DNA from: Acidobacteria bacterium 13_1_20CM_3_53_8
GTDB taxonomy: Bacteria; Acidobacteriota; Blastocatellia; Pyrinomonadales; Pyrinomonadaceae
Assembly: GCA_001920415.1 (NCBI GenBank)
Contig: MNJR01000117.1
Coordinates: 1 to 43,408 of the forward strand
Length of the DNA: 43,408 nt
Direction of reading: 5' to 3'
Part shown: positions 1 to 8,977 of the stretch, one piece after another
How positions within the stretch are numbered: position 1 is the first letter of the stretch
How the letters are laid out: each line of letters opens with the position of its first letter
The notes under the pieces: generated by a model
The model's input: the letters and a program-made list of their open reading frames with translations, nothing else
The model's database searches: none
What the model was told of the DNA's origin: nothing
Translations under genes and position numbers: made by a program

Positions 1-1
1 G

Positions 2-3000
2 CATGGATGGTTAGAGTATCCAGAACGTGATGACCCCTGGTATCACCCGAACACGGGCTTCACCGGAACGGACTCTCTGGTATATCAGATTTGTGATTCC
101 TACGGCGGCTGCGCTACTGCAACAGTAACCATTACTGTCTATAATAATCCGCCTGTAGCCGTAGATGACAGGTTCAATGCAACGCCTCCAACCACTAATC
201 TGGGAAACGTTCTGCTCAACGACTATGACCCTGATAATGACCCCTTCAACTCTTACAGCGTCATCATACCGCCCGCGCATGGAAGGCTTGACCCTGATCC
301 CTGGTATAACCCCGACCCCGGCTACTCCGGGCCGGACTCTTACGTCTATCAGATTTGCGATACCTTTAATGTTTGCGCGACTGCTACCGTCTATATAAAC
401 GACGACGACGCAAACGCGGGCGCTGTCTCCTGCAATTCAAGGGCGGGGCTGCCTATCAACGTCACCAATGGCAACATGTATTTGCAGCAGACCGACTACC
501 AATTACCGGGTGTTGGAGAGTCGTTGGACGTGACGCGTACCTACAACAGCAATTCGATGCACGTGAATCTCTTCGGCAGAGGTTGGACAACTGATTATGA
601 TGAGGCTATTAAATCCTTCGATAGCTCAAAGCTTGAGTTGTACTTGCCGGATGGCAGAGGCGTTGATTTTAGCAGGCCATATACAACCGGCGCATACAAT
701 CCCGTACAGGGCGATTTTCATGCTCAGATAGTTAACTCTGCTGACGGCGGCTTTGTTCTGACGTTCAAGGATGGGCGCGTTCACCGCTTCAACAAGAATG
801 GCAAGCTTCTCTCTCTTACAGACATCAACAATAATCAGACTACGCTGACTTACAACGCGGACGGGAGTCTAGCCTCAATCACAAACCCGACGGGTCGCGT
901 GCTGACGCTTGTGAGCAATGCTCAGGGGCATGTCACCTCTATCAGCGATCAGATGGGAACAATCGCCAGCTATACCTACGGGACGAGTAACGAGTTGTTG
1001 TCCGTGACCTACGCGGATAATTCTAAATACCAGTTCGATTACAGCACTATAAACTCAAACCTTTTGCTGGCCTCTGTCACGGACGCGCTCGGCAACATTC
1101 TTGAAGCACACACTTACGATTCACAGGGGCGCGCGCTCACGTCGGAAAGACAGGGAGGCGTCGAGCGCGTCACGCTCAATTACATTAGCTCGACTGAGAC
1201 AGATGTTACGGATGCGCTGGGTCACGTAACAAAATACTTCCTCGACAAGAGCAAGGGGCGCAACGTGGTAACGCAAATTGAGGGCACGTGCGGCTGTGGC
1301 AATTCACAGGTGCAGACATGGACTTACGACAACCAGTTGAACGTCACATCTAAGACAGATGCGCTGAATCATACGATCACATTCACCTATGACACGAACG
1401 GCAATAGACTGACGGAAACAGACGCGACCGGAACGGTCACCAACACCTACAACCAGTTCGGTGAAGTGCTAACGAGCACAGATCAATTGAACGGAGTGAC
1501 TACGAACACGTATGACGCGCAGGGAAATCTTCTGACGACAAGAGATGCTCTGAACAACACGACAACCTTCACCTACAACACACGCGGGCAGATGTTGACG
1601 GCGACGGATGCGCGCGGCAAGGTGACAACCTTCACCTACGACGCGAGCGGCAATTTGTCGCAGCGTAAGGATGCGAACAACATCTCAACTTTCTATTTCT
1701 ATGATGCTCGCAGCCGCCTGACCAGTGCGCAAGACCCTCTTGGCCGGTCTACGCTTTACGCTTACGATGCAGCAGGGCGTGTAAACAAGGTCACGCATCC
1801 AGACAGTTCTTTCGTCAGTTTCACATATGATCTGGCCGGAAGGCGTGTGGCTGTGACAGACGAGCGCGGCGATTCAACCAACTTCGCTTACGATAGCGCT
1901 TACCACATGACGAGCGTAACAGATGCTCTAGGCCACTCGACTTCAAGCGGCTATGATGTGATGTCAAACCTCGTGAGCATGACGGATGCGCTCTCGCGTG
2001 TGACAAACTACGACTACGACGACTTTAACCGTCCGGTGAAGATCACCTATCCGCCCGCGACCACAGGCGCAACACGTCTGTTTGAGACTGTGACTTATGA
2101 TGCGGCAGGCAACGTAACTGCGCGCACAGACACTGCCGGGCGTGTGACTCATTACGCTTATGACAACGTAAATCGCATGACGAGCACGACGGATGCCGAC
2201 AACAAGACGACCGGCTTTGAATACGACGCTCTGAGCCGCACGACGGCTGTCGTGGATGCGCTCAATCAACGCTACCAGTTTGCTTACGACGCCGTTAGTC
2301 GGCAGACACAGGTCACGCGCGGCAATGTTTCGATGAGCTATGCCTACGACGTCGTAGGCAATCGCACGCAGCGCACGGATTATAACGGGACTGTCACAAC
2401 TTACGTCTACGACAATCTGAACCGGCTGAAAACTATTACTTATCCGACGCGCACAGTCACATACGCCTACACGAGCGCAAGCCAGTTGTCGCGTGCGACG
2501 AATGAAAACGGCTCGGTCTTTTTTGGATATGACAACCGGTATCGTTTGAGCAGCGTTACAGACCCATTCAATTACGCGGTCAGCTACGGTTACGATACGG
2601 TGGGGAATCGCACAAGGATTTCTCTGAACAGCGTAACTTATGCGACCTACACTTATGACACTGTGAACCGATTGACGAATCTGGCGGATAGTTCAAATCA
2701 GAACTTCCCGCACGGCTACGACGAAGCGAATCGCCTGACAAGCCGCACAGCGCCGAACGGCGTCGTGACTAGCTACGCCTACGACGGCCTTGACCGTTTG
2801 AGCAGCTTAACGCACACGGCTGGAGCTACGACGCTTATCAGCAACCAGTATCAGTATAACGATGCCAGCAACATTACTAACTGGGCGAACGCTTCGGGCA
2901 ATCACGCTTATAATTACGACACGGTTAACCGGCTAACTTCAGCGACCAACAACGGCCAGCCGGGTGAGAATTACGTTTACGATTCAGTAGGCAATCGCGC

Positions 3001-4273
3001 GAGTTCACACCTGAGCGCAAGTTACCAGTATCAACCATTCAACAAACTCACTAATACAGCAAGTGCAAGTTACAGCTACGACGCGAATGGGAATCTTCTC
3101 TCTAAGACCGACGGCACAGGCACAACGACCTACAGTTGGAATGAAGAGAATCAATTAAAGCAAGTTAGTTTGCCCAATGGTCTAATCATTAATTACAAGT
3201 ATGATGCACTAGGCAGAAGAATCCAGCGCACTACAAGCAGTGGAGCAAACGAGCGATACGTCTATGATGGCAGTGATGTGTTGATTGATCTGAATGCTAA
3301 CGGGTCTATTGCTACTACATATCTGAATGATTTAGGAATTGATAATCATCTTAGACAGACTAGCTCAACGACAGGAGTATCTTATTATCTGACAGACCAT
3401 CAGGGTTCTACTGCTGGATTGACCGACTCATCCGGCAACATCGTAGAACAACTCTCTTATGATTCATTCGGTAATAGCACAGCAAGCACACGCACCAGAT
3501 ATAGCTATACTGGTAGAGAGTGGGATGGTGATGCTCAACTCTATTACTATCGCGCTAGATTTTATGACCCTCAATTGAGTAGGTTCATCAGTGAAGACCC
3601 TATCGGATTTAATGGTGGTGTGAACTGGTATGCTTACGTAGAGAATAATTCAATTAATACCATTGATCCGTCGGGGCATGACGGCTTTGGAGTTGACCGA
3701 GTACCACCCAGAAGACACAGACCAACAGGCGGCGCACCTCCAACAAGGCCCATAATTGAGCCTCCACCGCCAACGCAGCCGCCACCGCCCACGCCGACGG
3801 CTTCGCCTACCCCCTCTCCTGGTGGGCCATCCGGGCCATCTTATCCGCCGACAGAATGTGACTGTGAGACTGCTATTCCCAGACTGCCTGATTTTTGGAC
3901 ATTTTCAGGGAGCGTTCCATTACCTGGGCCTGTACCGAATGTTGGAGTGAATGTGTCTATAACAATTGATAGAAATTGGCACGGTTATATTGCAGCAGGG
4001 CCGACAGCAGGAATTGGTTATGGCGGCGTAGGAGGGGCAAGCTTTACAGGCGGCTGGATTTGGCAAAGATGCAAACCTAACGAAAGAGAGTTACATGATT
4101 TCTTAACTGGGTGGAGTATTGGCGGTAGCGGATATGTCCCGTTAGCCAATCCGATAGTAGGGGCAGGAGGAGGGGCTAATTATTCTCCTAGCACTGGTAA
4201 GTGGGGTGCTCACGCGGGACTGGGTTCACCAGGCGCTAGCGGCAGCGTTACAGGAGGATGGGAGTTATGGTAA
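2..4273 (+). CDS. Cadherin-like/RHS-repeat polymorphic surface protein, 5' end outside window
   Basis: The frame is open from the first bases of the window, so only the last 1423 residues are visible. The first 140 or so residues are tandem cadherin/bacterial-Ig-like modules: two copies of a segment with a D-D and N-D-x-D-x-D-x-D pattern ending in Y-Q-I-C-D. A DUF6531-type entry follows near residue 157, then dozens of YD/RHS repeats (NRL-TS-TYD type) and the RHS core, with YYRARFYDPQLSRFISEDP near residues 1181-1200 and DPSG near 1222. A proline-rich linker (about 1240-1290) leads to a Gly-rich tail of about 130 residues. Known RHS proteins form a shell around a C-terminal effector; here the tail has no toxin motif I recognise. 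From about 3140 onward the DNA is visibly more AT-rich than the repeats before it, which suggests the tip was acquired separately. The protein is probably secreted, but its N-terminus cannot be seen. Confidence 0.9.
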   Translation, partial: HGWLEYPERDDPWYHPNTGFTGTDSLVYQICDSYGGCATATVTITVYNNPPVAVDDRFNATPPTTNLGNVLLNDYDPDNDPFNSYSVIIPPAHGRLDPDPWYNPDPGYSGPDSYVYQICDTFNVCATATVYINDDDANAGAVSCNSRAGLPINVTNGNMYLQQTDYQLPGVGESLDVTRTYNSNSMHVNLFGRGWTTDYDEAIKSFDSSKLELYLPDGRGVDFSRPYTTGAYNPVQGDFHAQIVNSADGGFVLTFKDGRVHRFNKNGKLLSLTDINNNQTTLTYNADGSLASITNPTGRVLTLVSNAQGHVTSISDQMGTIASYTYGTSNELLSVTYADNSKYQFDYSTINSNLLLASVTDALGNILEAHTYDSQGRALTSERQGGVERVTLNYISSTETDVTDALGHVTKYFLDKSKGRNVVTQIEGTCGCGNSQVQTWTYDNQLNVTSKTDALNHTITFTYDTNGNRLTETDATGTVTNTYNQFGEVLTSTDQLNGVTTNTYDAQGNLLTTRDALNNTTTFTYNTRGQMLTATDARGKVTTFTYDASGNLSQRKDANNISTFYFYDARSRLTSAQDPLGRSTLYAYDAAGRVNKVTHPDSSFVSFTYDLAGRRVAVTDERGDSTNFAYDSAYHMTSVTDALGHSTSSGYDVMSNLVSMTDALSRVTNYDYDDFNRPVKITYPPATTGATRLFETVTYDAAGNVTARTDTAGRVTHYAYDNVNRMTSTTDADNKTTGFEYDALSRTTAVVDALNQRYQFAYDAVSRQTQVTRGNVSMSYAYDVVGNRTQRTDYNGTVTTYVYDNLNRLKTITYPTRTVTYAYTSASQLSRATNENGSVFFGYDNRYRLSSVTDPFNYAVSYGYDTVGNRTRISLNSVTYATYTYDTVNRLTNLADSSNQNFPHGYDEANRLTSRTAPNGVVTSYAYDGLDRLSSLTHTAGATTLISNQYQYNDASNITNWANASGNHAYNYDTVNRLTSATNNGQPGENYVYDSVGNRASSHLSASYQYQPFNKLTNTASASYSYDANGNLLSKTDGTGTTTYSWNEENQLKQVSLPNGLIINYKYDALGRRIQRTTSSGANERYVYDGSDVLIDLNANGSIATTYLNDLGIDNHLRQTSSTTGVSYYLTDHQGSTAGLTDSSGNIVEQLSYDSFGNSTASTRTRYSYTGREWDGDAQLYYYRARFYDPQLSRFISEDPIGFNGGVNWYAYVENNSINTIDPSGHDGFGVDRVPPRRHRPTGGAPPTRPIIEPPPPTQPPPPTPTASPTPSPGGPSGPSYPPTECDCETAIPRLPDFWTFSGSVPLPGPVPNVGVNVSITIDRNWHGYIAAGPTAGIGYGGVGGASFTGGWIWQRCKPNERELHDFLTGWSIGGSGYVPLANPIVGAGGGANYSPSTGKWGAHAGLGSPGASGSVTGGWELW

Positions 4274-4309
4274 TTCATTTCGTCCTATCTTAAAGGAATT
4301 AATCTTGTT

Positions 4310-4561
4310 ATGAAAATTCTCTTAACGGCAGCAGTCGCAATAGTGTTTTTGACTATTGGCATCCGTTGCTTATTTTGGCCCCAACAAGTTGCACTTCGTC
4401 ATTTTCAGAGGGGGCTACGAGGCCCGATGGCGGTTAAAGAAGAGGACATTCCACGCTTGATTAACTCTCCAATAAATGTGCTGATCATAAGAATTTTCGG
4501 CCTCCTATGCATAGGTGCGTTTATCGCTTGTATGTATGGCCTGATTAGAGGATTACCTTGA
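4310..4561 (+). CDS. Small two-helix membrane protein downstream of RHS tip
   Basis: This 83-residue protein has two likely membrane segments, at about residues 4-22 and 55-78, with a basic, polar stretch between them (HFQRGLRG). An AAAGGA ribosome site lies at 4292-4297, 12 bases before the ATG. It begins 36 bases after the RHS stop and shares the AT-rich composition of the RHS tip. Genes in this position after RHS or CDI tips often encode immunity proteins, so an immunity role for the preceding tip is a reasonable inference. No family is recognised and the function is unproven. Confidence 0.6.
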   Translation: MKILLTAAVAIVFLTIGIRCLFWPQQVALRHFQRGLRGPMAVKEEDIPRLINSPINVLIIRIFGLLCIGAFIACMYGLIRGLP

Positions 4562-4562
4562 T

Positions 4563-4652
4563 TCGCCAAAAGCACAGCAAGCACACGCACCAGATACAGC
4601 TATACTGGTAGAGAGTGGGATGGTGATGCAAATCTCTATTACAGGGCGTCTT
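4563..4652 (+). pseudogene. Displaced RHS-core fragment
   Basis: This stretch repeats, almost base for base, part of the RHS core located at about 3470-3550. In translation it reads RTRYSYTGREWDGDANLYY, against RTRYSYTGREWDGDAQLYY in the intact gene. The homology then stops. It has no start codon and no continuing frame. It is best read as the scar of an older RHS tip left downstream when the present tip and its neighbour gene were inserted by recombination in the core, a process known for RHS loci. Confidence 0.8.
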
Positions 4653-4804
4653 GGAGCATTCTTCTTTATTTAACCAGTAGCGCGTCTGGCGGAAATCGTT
4701 TACAATTGGTCTGTGGCGGAAGGGCGAGACGGCAGCAGTGGACGGCTCGCCCTTATTCGCAGCAACTGAAAAAAGGTTTTCATCGAAAAGAGTCATTACG
4801 AGTT

Positions 4805-7243
4805 ATGGAAGAATATTCAGACAGAATGCCCACGGACATCGCGCGCTTTCCTATGGTTCCCATACGCGATGTCGTCATATTCCCCTTCACCAAAGTCGCG
4901 TTCAAAATCGGACGCCCCGGCTCTGTGCGCGCTCTCGAAGCTGCGCTCGCAGCAGACCGCACAATCTTTCTAGCCACGCAGCACGACGCTACAGTTGACG
5001 AGCCTTCGCCCGAACAGATTTATAGCGTAGGCACGCTGGGGCGCATCCTGCAATCGCAGAAGCAGGAGAACGGCCAGATCAAAGTCGTTGTGGAGGGGCG
5101 CGAGCGCGCCACGACCGTGCGCGTAGAAAATAACGACGGAGCTTTCACTGCGCTTGTGCGTCGCGCGCCTGTTGTGAGCGAAGAAGGGCCGCGCGTTGAC
5201 GCGCTCATACAGAAAGTGGGTCAACTCGTAGAGCAACACATACGGCTCGCGCCTGATACGCAGACGGACGCACTGCAAACTGCTTTGAGGAATCAAGACC
5301 CTTCGCATCTGGCGGACGCGCTCGCCTCGCAGCTTCGCGTCGCTGTCGAAGATAAGCAGGGGCTTTTGGAAATCTTCTCCGTCTCGGCTCGTCTTCAAAG
5401 ATTGGCAGAACTCCTGGACACGGAGATTGAGAAACGCCAGCTTGATCGCACGATTCAAACGCGCGTGAAGCGGCAGATGGAGAAAGCGCAGAAGGAGTAT
5501 TACCTTAACGAGCAGATTAAGGCCATACACAAGGAGCTTGGCCGCAAGGACGAGAAGGCTGAACTCGAAGAATTGAAGAAGAAGATTGACGAGGCAGGGA
5601 TGACCGAAGAGGCCAAGGAGAAGGCCATGCAGGAGCTTCATCGCCTGGAAGCCATGCCGCCCATGTCCGCAGAAGGAACGGTCTCGCGCACCTACATTGA
5701 CTGGCTCGTCAGTGTGCCCTGGAAGCAGAAGACGAAAGAGATTAGAGACCTACAGAAAGCCGAAGAGGTTTTGAACGAAGACCACTACGGGCTTGAGAAG
5801 ATAAAGGATCGCATACTCGAATATCTGGCTGTGCGCCAGTTGGTCAAAAACCCTAAAGGCTCAATCCTATGCTTCGTTGGCCCGCCGGGAGTCGGCAAAA
5901 CTTCTCTTGGCAAATCCATAGCACGTGCGACCAATAGAAAATTCGTGCGCCTCAGTTTAGGCGGCGTGCGCGACGAGGCGGAGATTCGCGGCCATCGCAG
6001 AACTTACATAGGCGCGCTGCCCGGTCAGATCGTTCAGATGATGAAGAAGGCCGGAACCGTCAACCCGCTCTTCCTTCTGGATGAAGTAGACAAGCTCGGC
6101 GCTGATTTCAGGGGCGATCCCTCGTCGGCTCTGCTTGAAGTTCTTGACCCTGAGCAGAACAACACTTTCATGGATCACTACATGGACGTTGAATACGATC
6201 TCTCGAAAGTCTTCTTCATAGCGACGGCGAATGTGCTGCATACGATTCCGCCCGCGCTGCAAGACCGTCTTGAGATAATTCGTCTCTCCGGTTACACAGA
6301 GCGCGAGAAGCTTGAGATTGCCAAACGTCATCTTGTGCCGAAGCAGGCAGAGACCAACGGCCTCAAGGCCGATCAAGTCGAGTTCACGGAAGATGGCCTG
6401 CTTGAAATCATACGCCACTACACGCGCGAGGCTGGCGTGCGCAACATGGAGCGAGAGATTGGCTCCTGCATGCGTAAGGTCGCCAGAAGATTTGTCTCGG
6501 AAAATTCCACGGAGGAATTCAAGGATGTGGTAACAGCCGAGCGTGTGCGCAATATGCTTGGCCCAATCAGATTCCGTGAGCAGGATTTGGCAGCGCAGAG
6601 CGAAATCGGTCTAGCCACGGGGATGGCATGGACTGAATTTGGCGGCGAAGTGTTGCAGATTGAAGCGACGCTCACGAAGGGGCGCGGCCAGGTCATTCTC
6701 ACTGGAAAGCTAGGCGACGTTATGCAGGAATCTGCCCACGCGGCTCTCACCTGCATAAAGGCTCGCGCAGAACGCCTCGGAATGAGCCTTGACTTCATAC
6801 GCAAGCGCGACCTGCACATACACATTCCCGAAGGCGCAATCCCTAAAGATGGGCCGTCGGCTGGAATCACGCTGGCAACAGCTATGGCTTCTGCGTTGGC
6901 GCGCGTTCGCGTGCGCAAGGGCATAGCGATGACCGGCGAGATAACCTTGCGTGGTCGCGTGCTGCCCATAGGCGGCGTGAAAGAGAAGCTTCTTGCCGCA
7001 CATCGCTTCGGTCTGATGACAATCATTCTTCCAAAGGACAGCGAGAAGGATTTGGTTGAGATTCCCGAAGAGGTGCGCGCAGAGTTGGAGATCAATCTGG
7101 TCGAAACGATTGACGAAGTCCTTGCGCTAGCGCTTGAGGACTCCTGCCCGACAGATGTTGCGCCTGCGGATGAGACACAGGCTCCGCCGCTCTGGACTAC
7201 AGAGCCTCCATCGCAGGGCGTGCGTACGCCAGCCGCCGAATAG
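4805..7243 (+). CDS. lon: ATP-dependent protease Lon
   Basis: This is a cytoplasmic AAA+ serine protease that degrades damaged and regulatory proteins. It has 812 residues, normal for bacterial Lon. The N-terminal LON domain begins at FPMVPIRDVVIFP (from about residue 15), followed by a coiled helical region with YYLNEQIKAIHKELG. Walker A GPPGVGKT lies near residues 359-366 and Walker B FLLDEVDK follows. The protease domain has KDGPSAGIT with catalytic Ser685 and PIGGVKEK with catalytic Lys728; their spacing of 43 equals that of E. coli Lon. The frame is open upstream to 4706, but ATG 4805 fits where family members begin. The ribosome site is weak. The last 30 or so residues are a poorly conserved acidic/proline tail. 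A strong hairpin follows the stop codon. Confidence 0.96.
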   Translation: MEEYSDRMPTDIARFPMVPIRDVVIFPFTKVAFKIGRPGSVRALEAALAADRTIFLATQHDATVDEPSPEQIYSVGTLGRILQSQKQENGQIKVVVEGRERATTVRVENNDGAFTALVRRAPVVSEEGPRVDALIQKVGQLVEQHIRLAPDTQTDALQTALRNQDPSHLADALASQLRVAVEDKQGLLEIFSVSARLQRLAELLDTEIEKRQLDRTIQTRVKRQMEKAQKEYYLNEQIKAIHKELGRKDEKAELEELKKKIDEAGMTEEAKEKAMQELHRLEAMPPMSAEGTVSRTYIDWLVSVPWKQKTKEIRDLQKAEEVLNEDHYGLEKIKDRILEYLAVRQLVKNPKGSILCFVGPPGVGKTSLGKSIARATNRKFVRLSLGGVRDEAEIRGHRRTYIGALPGQIVQMMKKAGTVNPLFLLDEVDKLGADFRGDPSSALLEVLDPEQNNTFMDHYMDVEYDLSKVFFIATANVLHTIPPALQDRLEIIRLSGYTEREKLEIAKRHLVPKQAETNGLKADQVEFTEDGLLEIIRHYTREAGVRNMEREIGSCMRKVARRFVSENSTEEFKDVVTAERVRNMLGPIRFREQDLAAQSEIGLATGMAWTEFGGEVLQIEATLTKGRGQVILTGKLGDVMQESAHAALTCIKARAERLGMSLDFIRKRDLHIHIPEGAIPKDGPSAGITLATAMASALARVRVRKGIAMTGEITLRGRVLPIGGVKEKLLAAHRFGLMTIILPKDSEKDLVEIPEEVRAELEINLVETIDEVLALALEDSCPTDVAPADETQAPPLWTTEPPSQGVRTPAAE

Positions 7244-7252
7244 CATCATGTA

Positions 7253-7309
7253 TTTGAGAGATAGTTGCGCTTTGTTACCAAGAGACGCAAAGCGCAACTG
7301 TCTCTTAAA
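7253..7309 (+). terminator. Long hairpin after lon
   Basis: Arms 7253-7274 and 7288-7309 pair over 22 bases with only two non-Watson-Crick positions (G-U possible), around a 13-base loop. The inner arm contains GTTGCGCTTTG. It begins 9 bases after the lon stop. A short T run follows (CGTTTTC), so it could act as an intrinsic terminator or as an mRNA-stabilising 3' stem. Confidence 0.7.
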
Positions 7310-7425
7310 TCGTTTTCACCTCGCGCAAGACATTCGACCGTCAATAATTTTCCAAGCATTTTGAAGCAATCTAACCTTTGCCGACTGCAAGCAGAGTCGA
7401 GCACTAAAAATTTTGGAGGAGCAAG

Positions 7426-7884
7426 ATGAGCGAGAAATATGAAGATGCCCAACTGATTCTTAAACTTTACGACCTCAGACGCGAAGAGGTTATGCGCAAA
7501 GCGCGTAACTGGTATTTCGCTGAATTCAACCCCGAGAGTGTGCAAGACGTCTTTTCGATTTTGATGGGCGAGAAGAGTGCATACCTTCGTATGGTTATGA
7601 CCTACTGGGACATGGCAGCGTCGCTAGTGAACAACGGCGCGATTGACCCGAAGATGTTCGCAGACTCGAACGGCGAGCAGATCGGCGTCTTCCTAAAACT
7701 TGAACCCTTCATCGAAGACATGCGCCGCGCCTTCGATGCCCCGAACTACCTGGAAAACCTTGAGCGCTGCATTAAGAGCATGCCCGACGCCGAAGATACA
7801 CTGGCGCGCGCACGCGAGCGATTCAAGAAATTCAGGGCGTTGCGCGAAGAAGCTATGAAGAAGGCTGCTGGCGAAAGCCAGTGA
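7426..7884 (+). CDS. Conserved-looking hypothetical protein, 152 aa
   Basis: I do not recognise a family. The protein is soluble, largely helical and rich in charged residues. It has no signal peptide, membrane segment or Cys motif. It contains ILKLYDLRREEVMRKARNW near the N-terminus, an aromatic central region (MVMTYWDMAASLV) and a very basic C-terminal helix (RARERFKKFRALREEAMKK). An excellent ribosome site, TGGAGGAGC, lies just before the ATG. It stands between lon and engB as a single gene framed by hairpins, so no operon partner suggests a role. Coding is supported by the ribosome site and by codon use like that of its neighbours. Confidence 0.8.
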   Translation: MSEKYEDAQLILKLYDLRREEVMRKARNWYFAEFNPESVQDVFSILMGEKSAYLRMVMTYWDMAASLVNNGAIDPKMFADSNGEQIGVFLKLEPFIEDMRRAFDAPNYLENLERCIKSMPDAEDTLARARERFKKFRALREEAMKKAAGESQ

Positions 7885-7889
7885 TAAGA

Positions 7890-7969
7890 AAAAGTCTGGA
7901 GTCTGGAGTCAGAAGAAGAAAAGCTTTCTGCCTTTGACTCCAGACTCCAGACTCTAGACTCCAGACTTC
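7890..7969. repeat. Palindromic repeat family A, copy 1
   Basis: The arms are built from the iterated word GTCTGGA/GACTCCA. The left arm is at 7892-7911, and the right arm at 7935-7967 carries about one extra unit. The loop contains AGAAGAAGAAAAGCTTTCTG. A stretch of about 45 bases including the loop is identical to the copy at 11931-12001. The right arm ends only a few bases before the engB start codon. Confidence 0.85.
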
Positions 7970-7972
7970 CCC

Positions 7973-8560
7973 ATGAAAGTTACCAGTGCTGAGTTTGTAA
8001 AGAGCGCGTTCACGGAGAAAGATTGGCCGCGCGATGGCAGGCCGGAAGTGGCTTTTCTGGGGCGCTCGAATGTGGGCAAGTCTAGCATGATAAATTCGCT
8101 GCTCGGCGTGAAAGGTCTGGCGCGAACTTCATCCACACCGGGTAGAACTCAGTCGCTAAACTACTTTCTAATCAACCAAAAATTCTATTTCGTTGACCTG
8201 CCGGGCTACGGTTACGCGCGTGCGCCGCGAGAGGTTCGTGAGTCATGGGGAGAATTCGTCACGGATTACCTTGCAAAGCGTGAGCCTCTTGTGCTATCAA
8301 TTCATATCGTAGATTCGCGTCACGAACCCACAAAATTAGATTTGCAACTGCGAGAGTGGCTCACCGTTTACGCGAAGCCGCGCGTAGTGGTTGCCACTAA
8401 ATCCGACAAACTCTCAAATAATGATTTGAGGAAAAATCTGGAGCGAGCGCGGCGGGCGCTTTCCGTTGACAGGGTCATTGCTTATTCAGCCGCAACGGGT
8501 CAGGGACGCGAAGAAGTTTGGCGGACTATCGAAGAGAACATTACGGATTTTAGATTTTAG
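7973..8560 (+). CDS. engB: Ribosome-biogenesis GTPase EngB/YsxC
   Basis: This is a TrmE-Era-EngA-EngB-Septin family GTPase needed for 50S ribosome assembly. It has 195 residues, the usual size. G1 is GRSNVGKS at residues 30-37, the G2 region is TSSTPGRTQ, G3 is DLPGYG, G4 is TKSD and the G5-like YSAATG lies near the end. The ATG follows the palindromic repeat almost directly, with no recognisable ribosome site. The last residues, DFRF, and the stop codon are encoded by the next repeat, so the natural C-terminus may have been replaced by a few repeat-encoded residues. Confidence 0.95.
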   Translation: MKVTSAEFVKSAFTEKDWPRDGRPEVAFLGRSNVGKSSMINSLLGVKGLARTSSTPGRTQSLNYFLINQKFYFVDLPGYGYARAPREVRESWGEFVTDYLAKREPLVLSIHIVDSRHEPTKLDLQLREWLTVYAKPRVVVATKSDKLSNNDLRKNLERARRALSVDRVIAYSAATGQGREEVWRTIEENITDFRF

Positions 8561-8643
8561 ATTTTGGATTGCGGATTAAAACCCGACTTCCCTGCTCCAA
8601 CCTCTTTGCTTCAATCTAAAATCGCAAATCTAAAATCCAAAAT
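8545..8643. repeat. Palindromic repeat family B (GATTTTA words)
   Basis: The left arm at 8545-8577 is made of GATTTTAGATTTTGGATT words. The right arm at 8613-8643 is its imperfect complement (AATCTAAAATC words). The unpaired centre of 35 bases is pyrimidine-rich. It overlaps the end of engB and can form a long AT-rich hairpin that may end engB transcription. Confidence 0.8.
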
Positions 8644-8644
8644 A

Positions 8645-8977
8645 TGATTGAGGCCACGCGCGGGATGCGTCTTGCATCCAAATGGACGCCGGATAAATCC
8701 CGCAAAACCGATTTTTGATTCAGAGATAGACGAGCGCTGCTCGGTGCAGTAACCGAAGCAAAGACTTTTCCCCTCGCAGCAGATAAGTCTTAAAAAGCGC
8801 CCCACACGCGACTTTCGCTTAGGCCATGCAACCAAGGCAGGGTTCATTCCCCGTTCAAAATAATCCGTTTTTATCAATTTGACACCGATGCGGCAATAAG
8901 CCGTCACGAATGATGATTAGAGTCGCGGGCATTCCACCCTTTGTGAATCCCGTGCACCTAGAGAGAAAGAACTGAAA
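8645..8977 (+). other. Long, structured rho leader without a gene
   Basis: No plausible coding frame is seen in these 333 bases before rho. There are several short perfect stems. GGATGC/GCATCC lies at 8663-8668 and 8674-8679. GCGGGA (8660-8665) can pair with TCCCGC (8698-8703) and would exclude the first stem. AAGACTT/AAGTCTT lies at 8761-8767 and 8785-8791. This could be an attenuating leader, since rho is autoregulated in several bacteria, or a separate small RNA. I could not match it to 6S, SRP, RNase P or tmRNA. Confidence 0.4.

Noticed and set aside
8645-8870. 6S RNA, SRP RNA, RNase P RNA or tmRNA before rho
   Set aside because: None of the conserved cores of these RNAs could be recognised on either strand.
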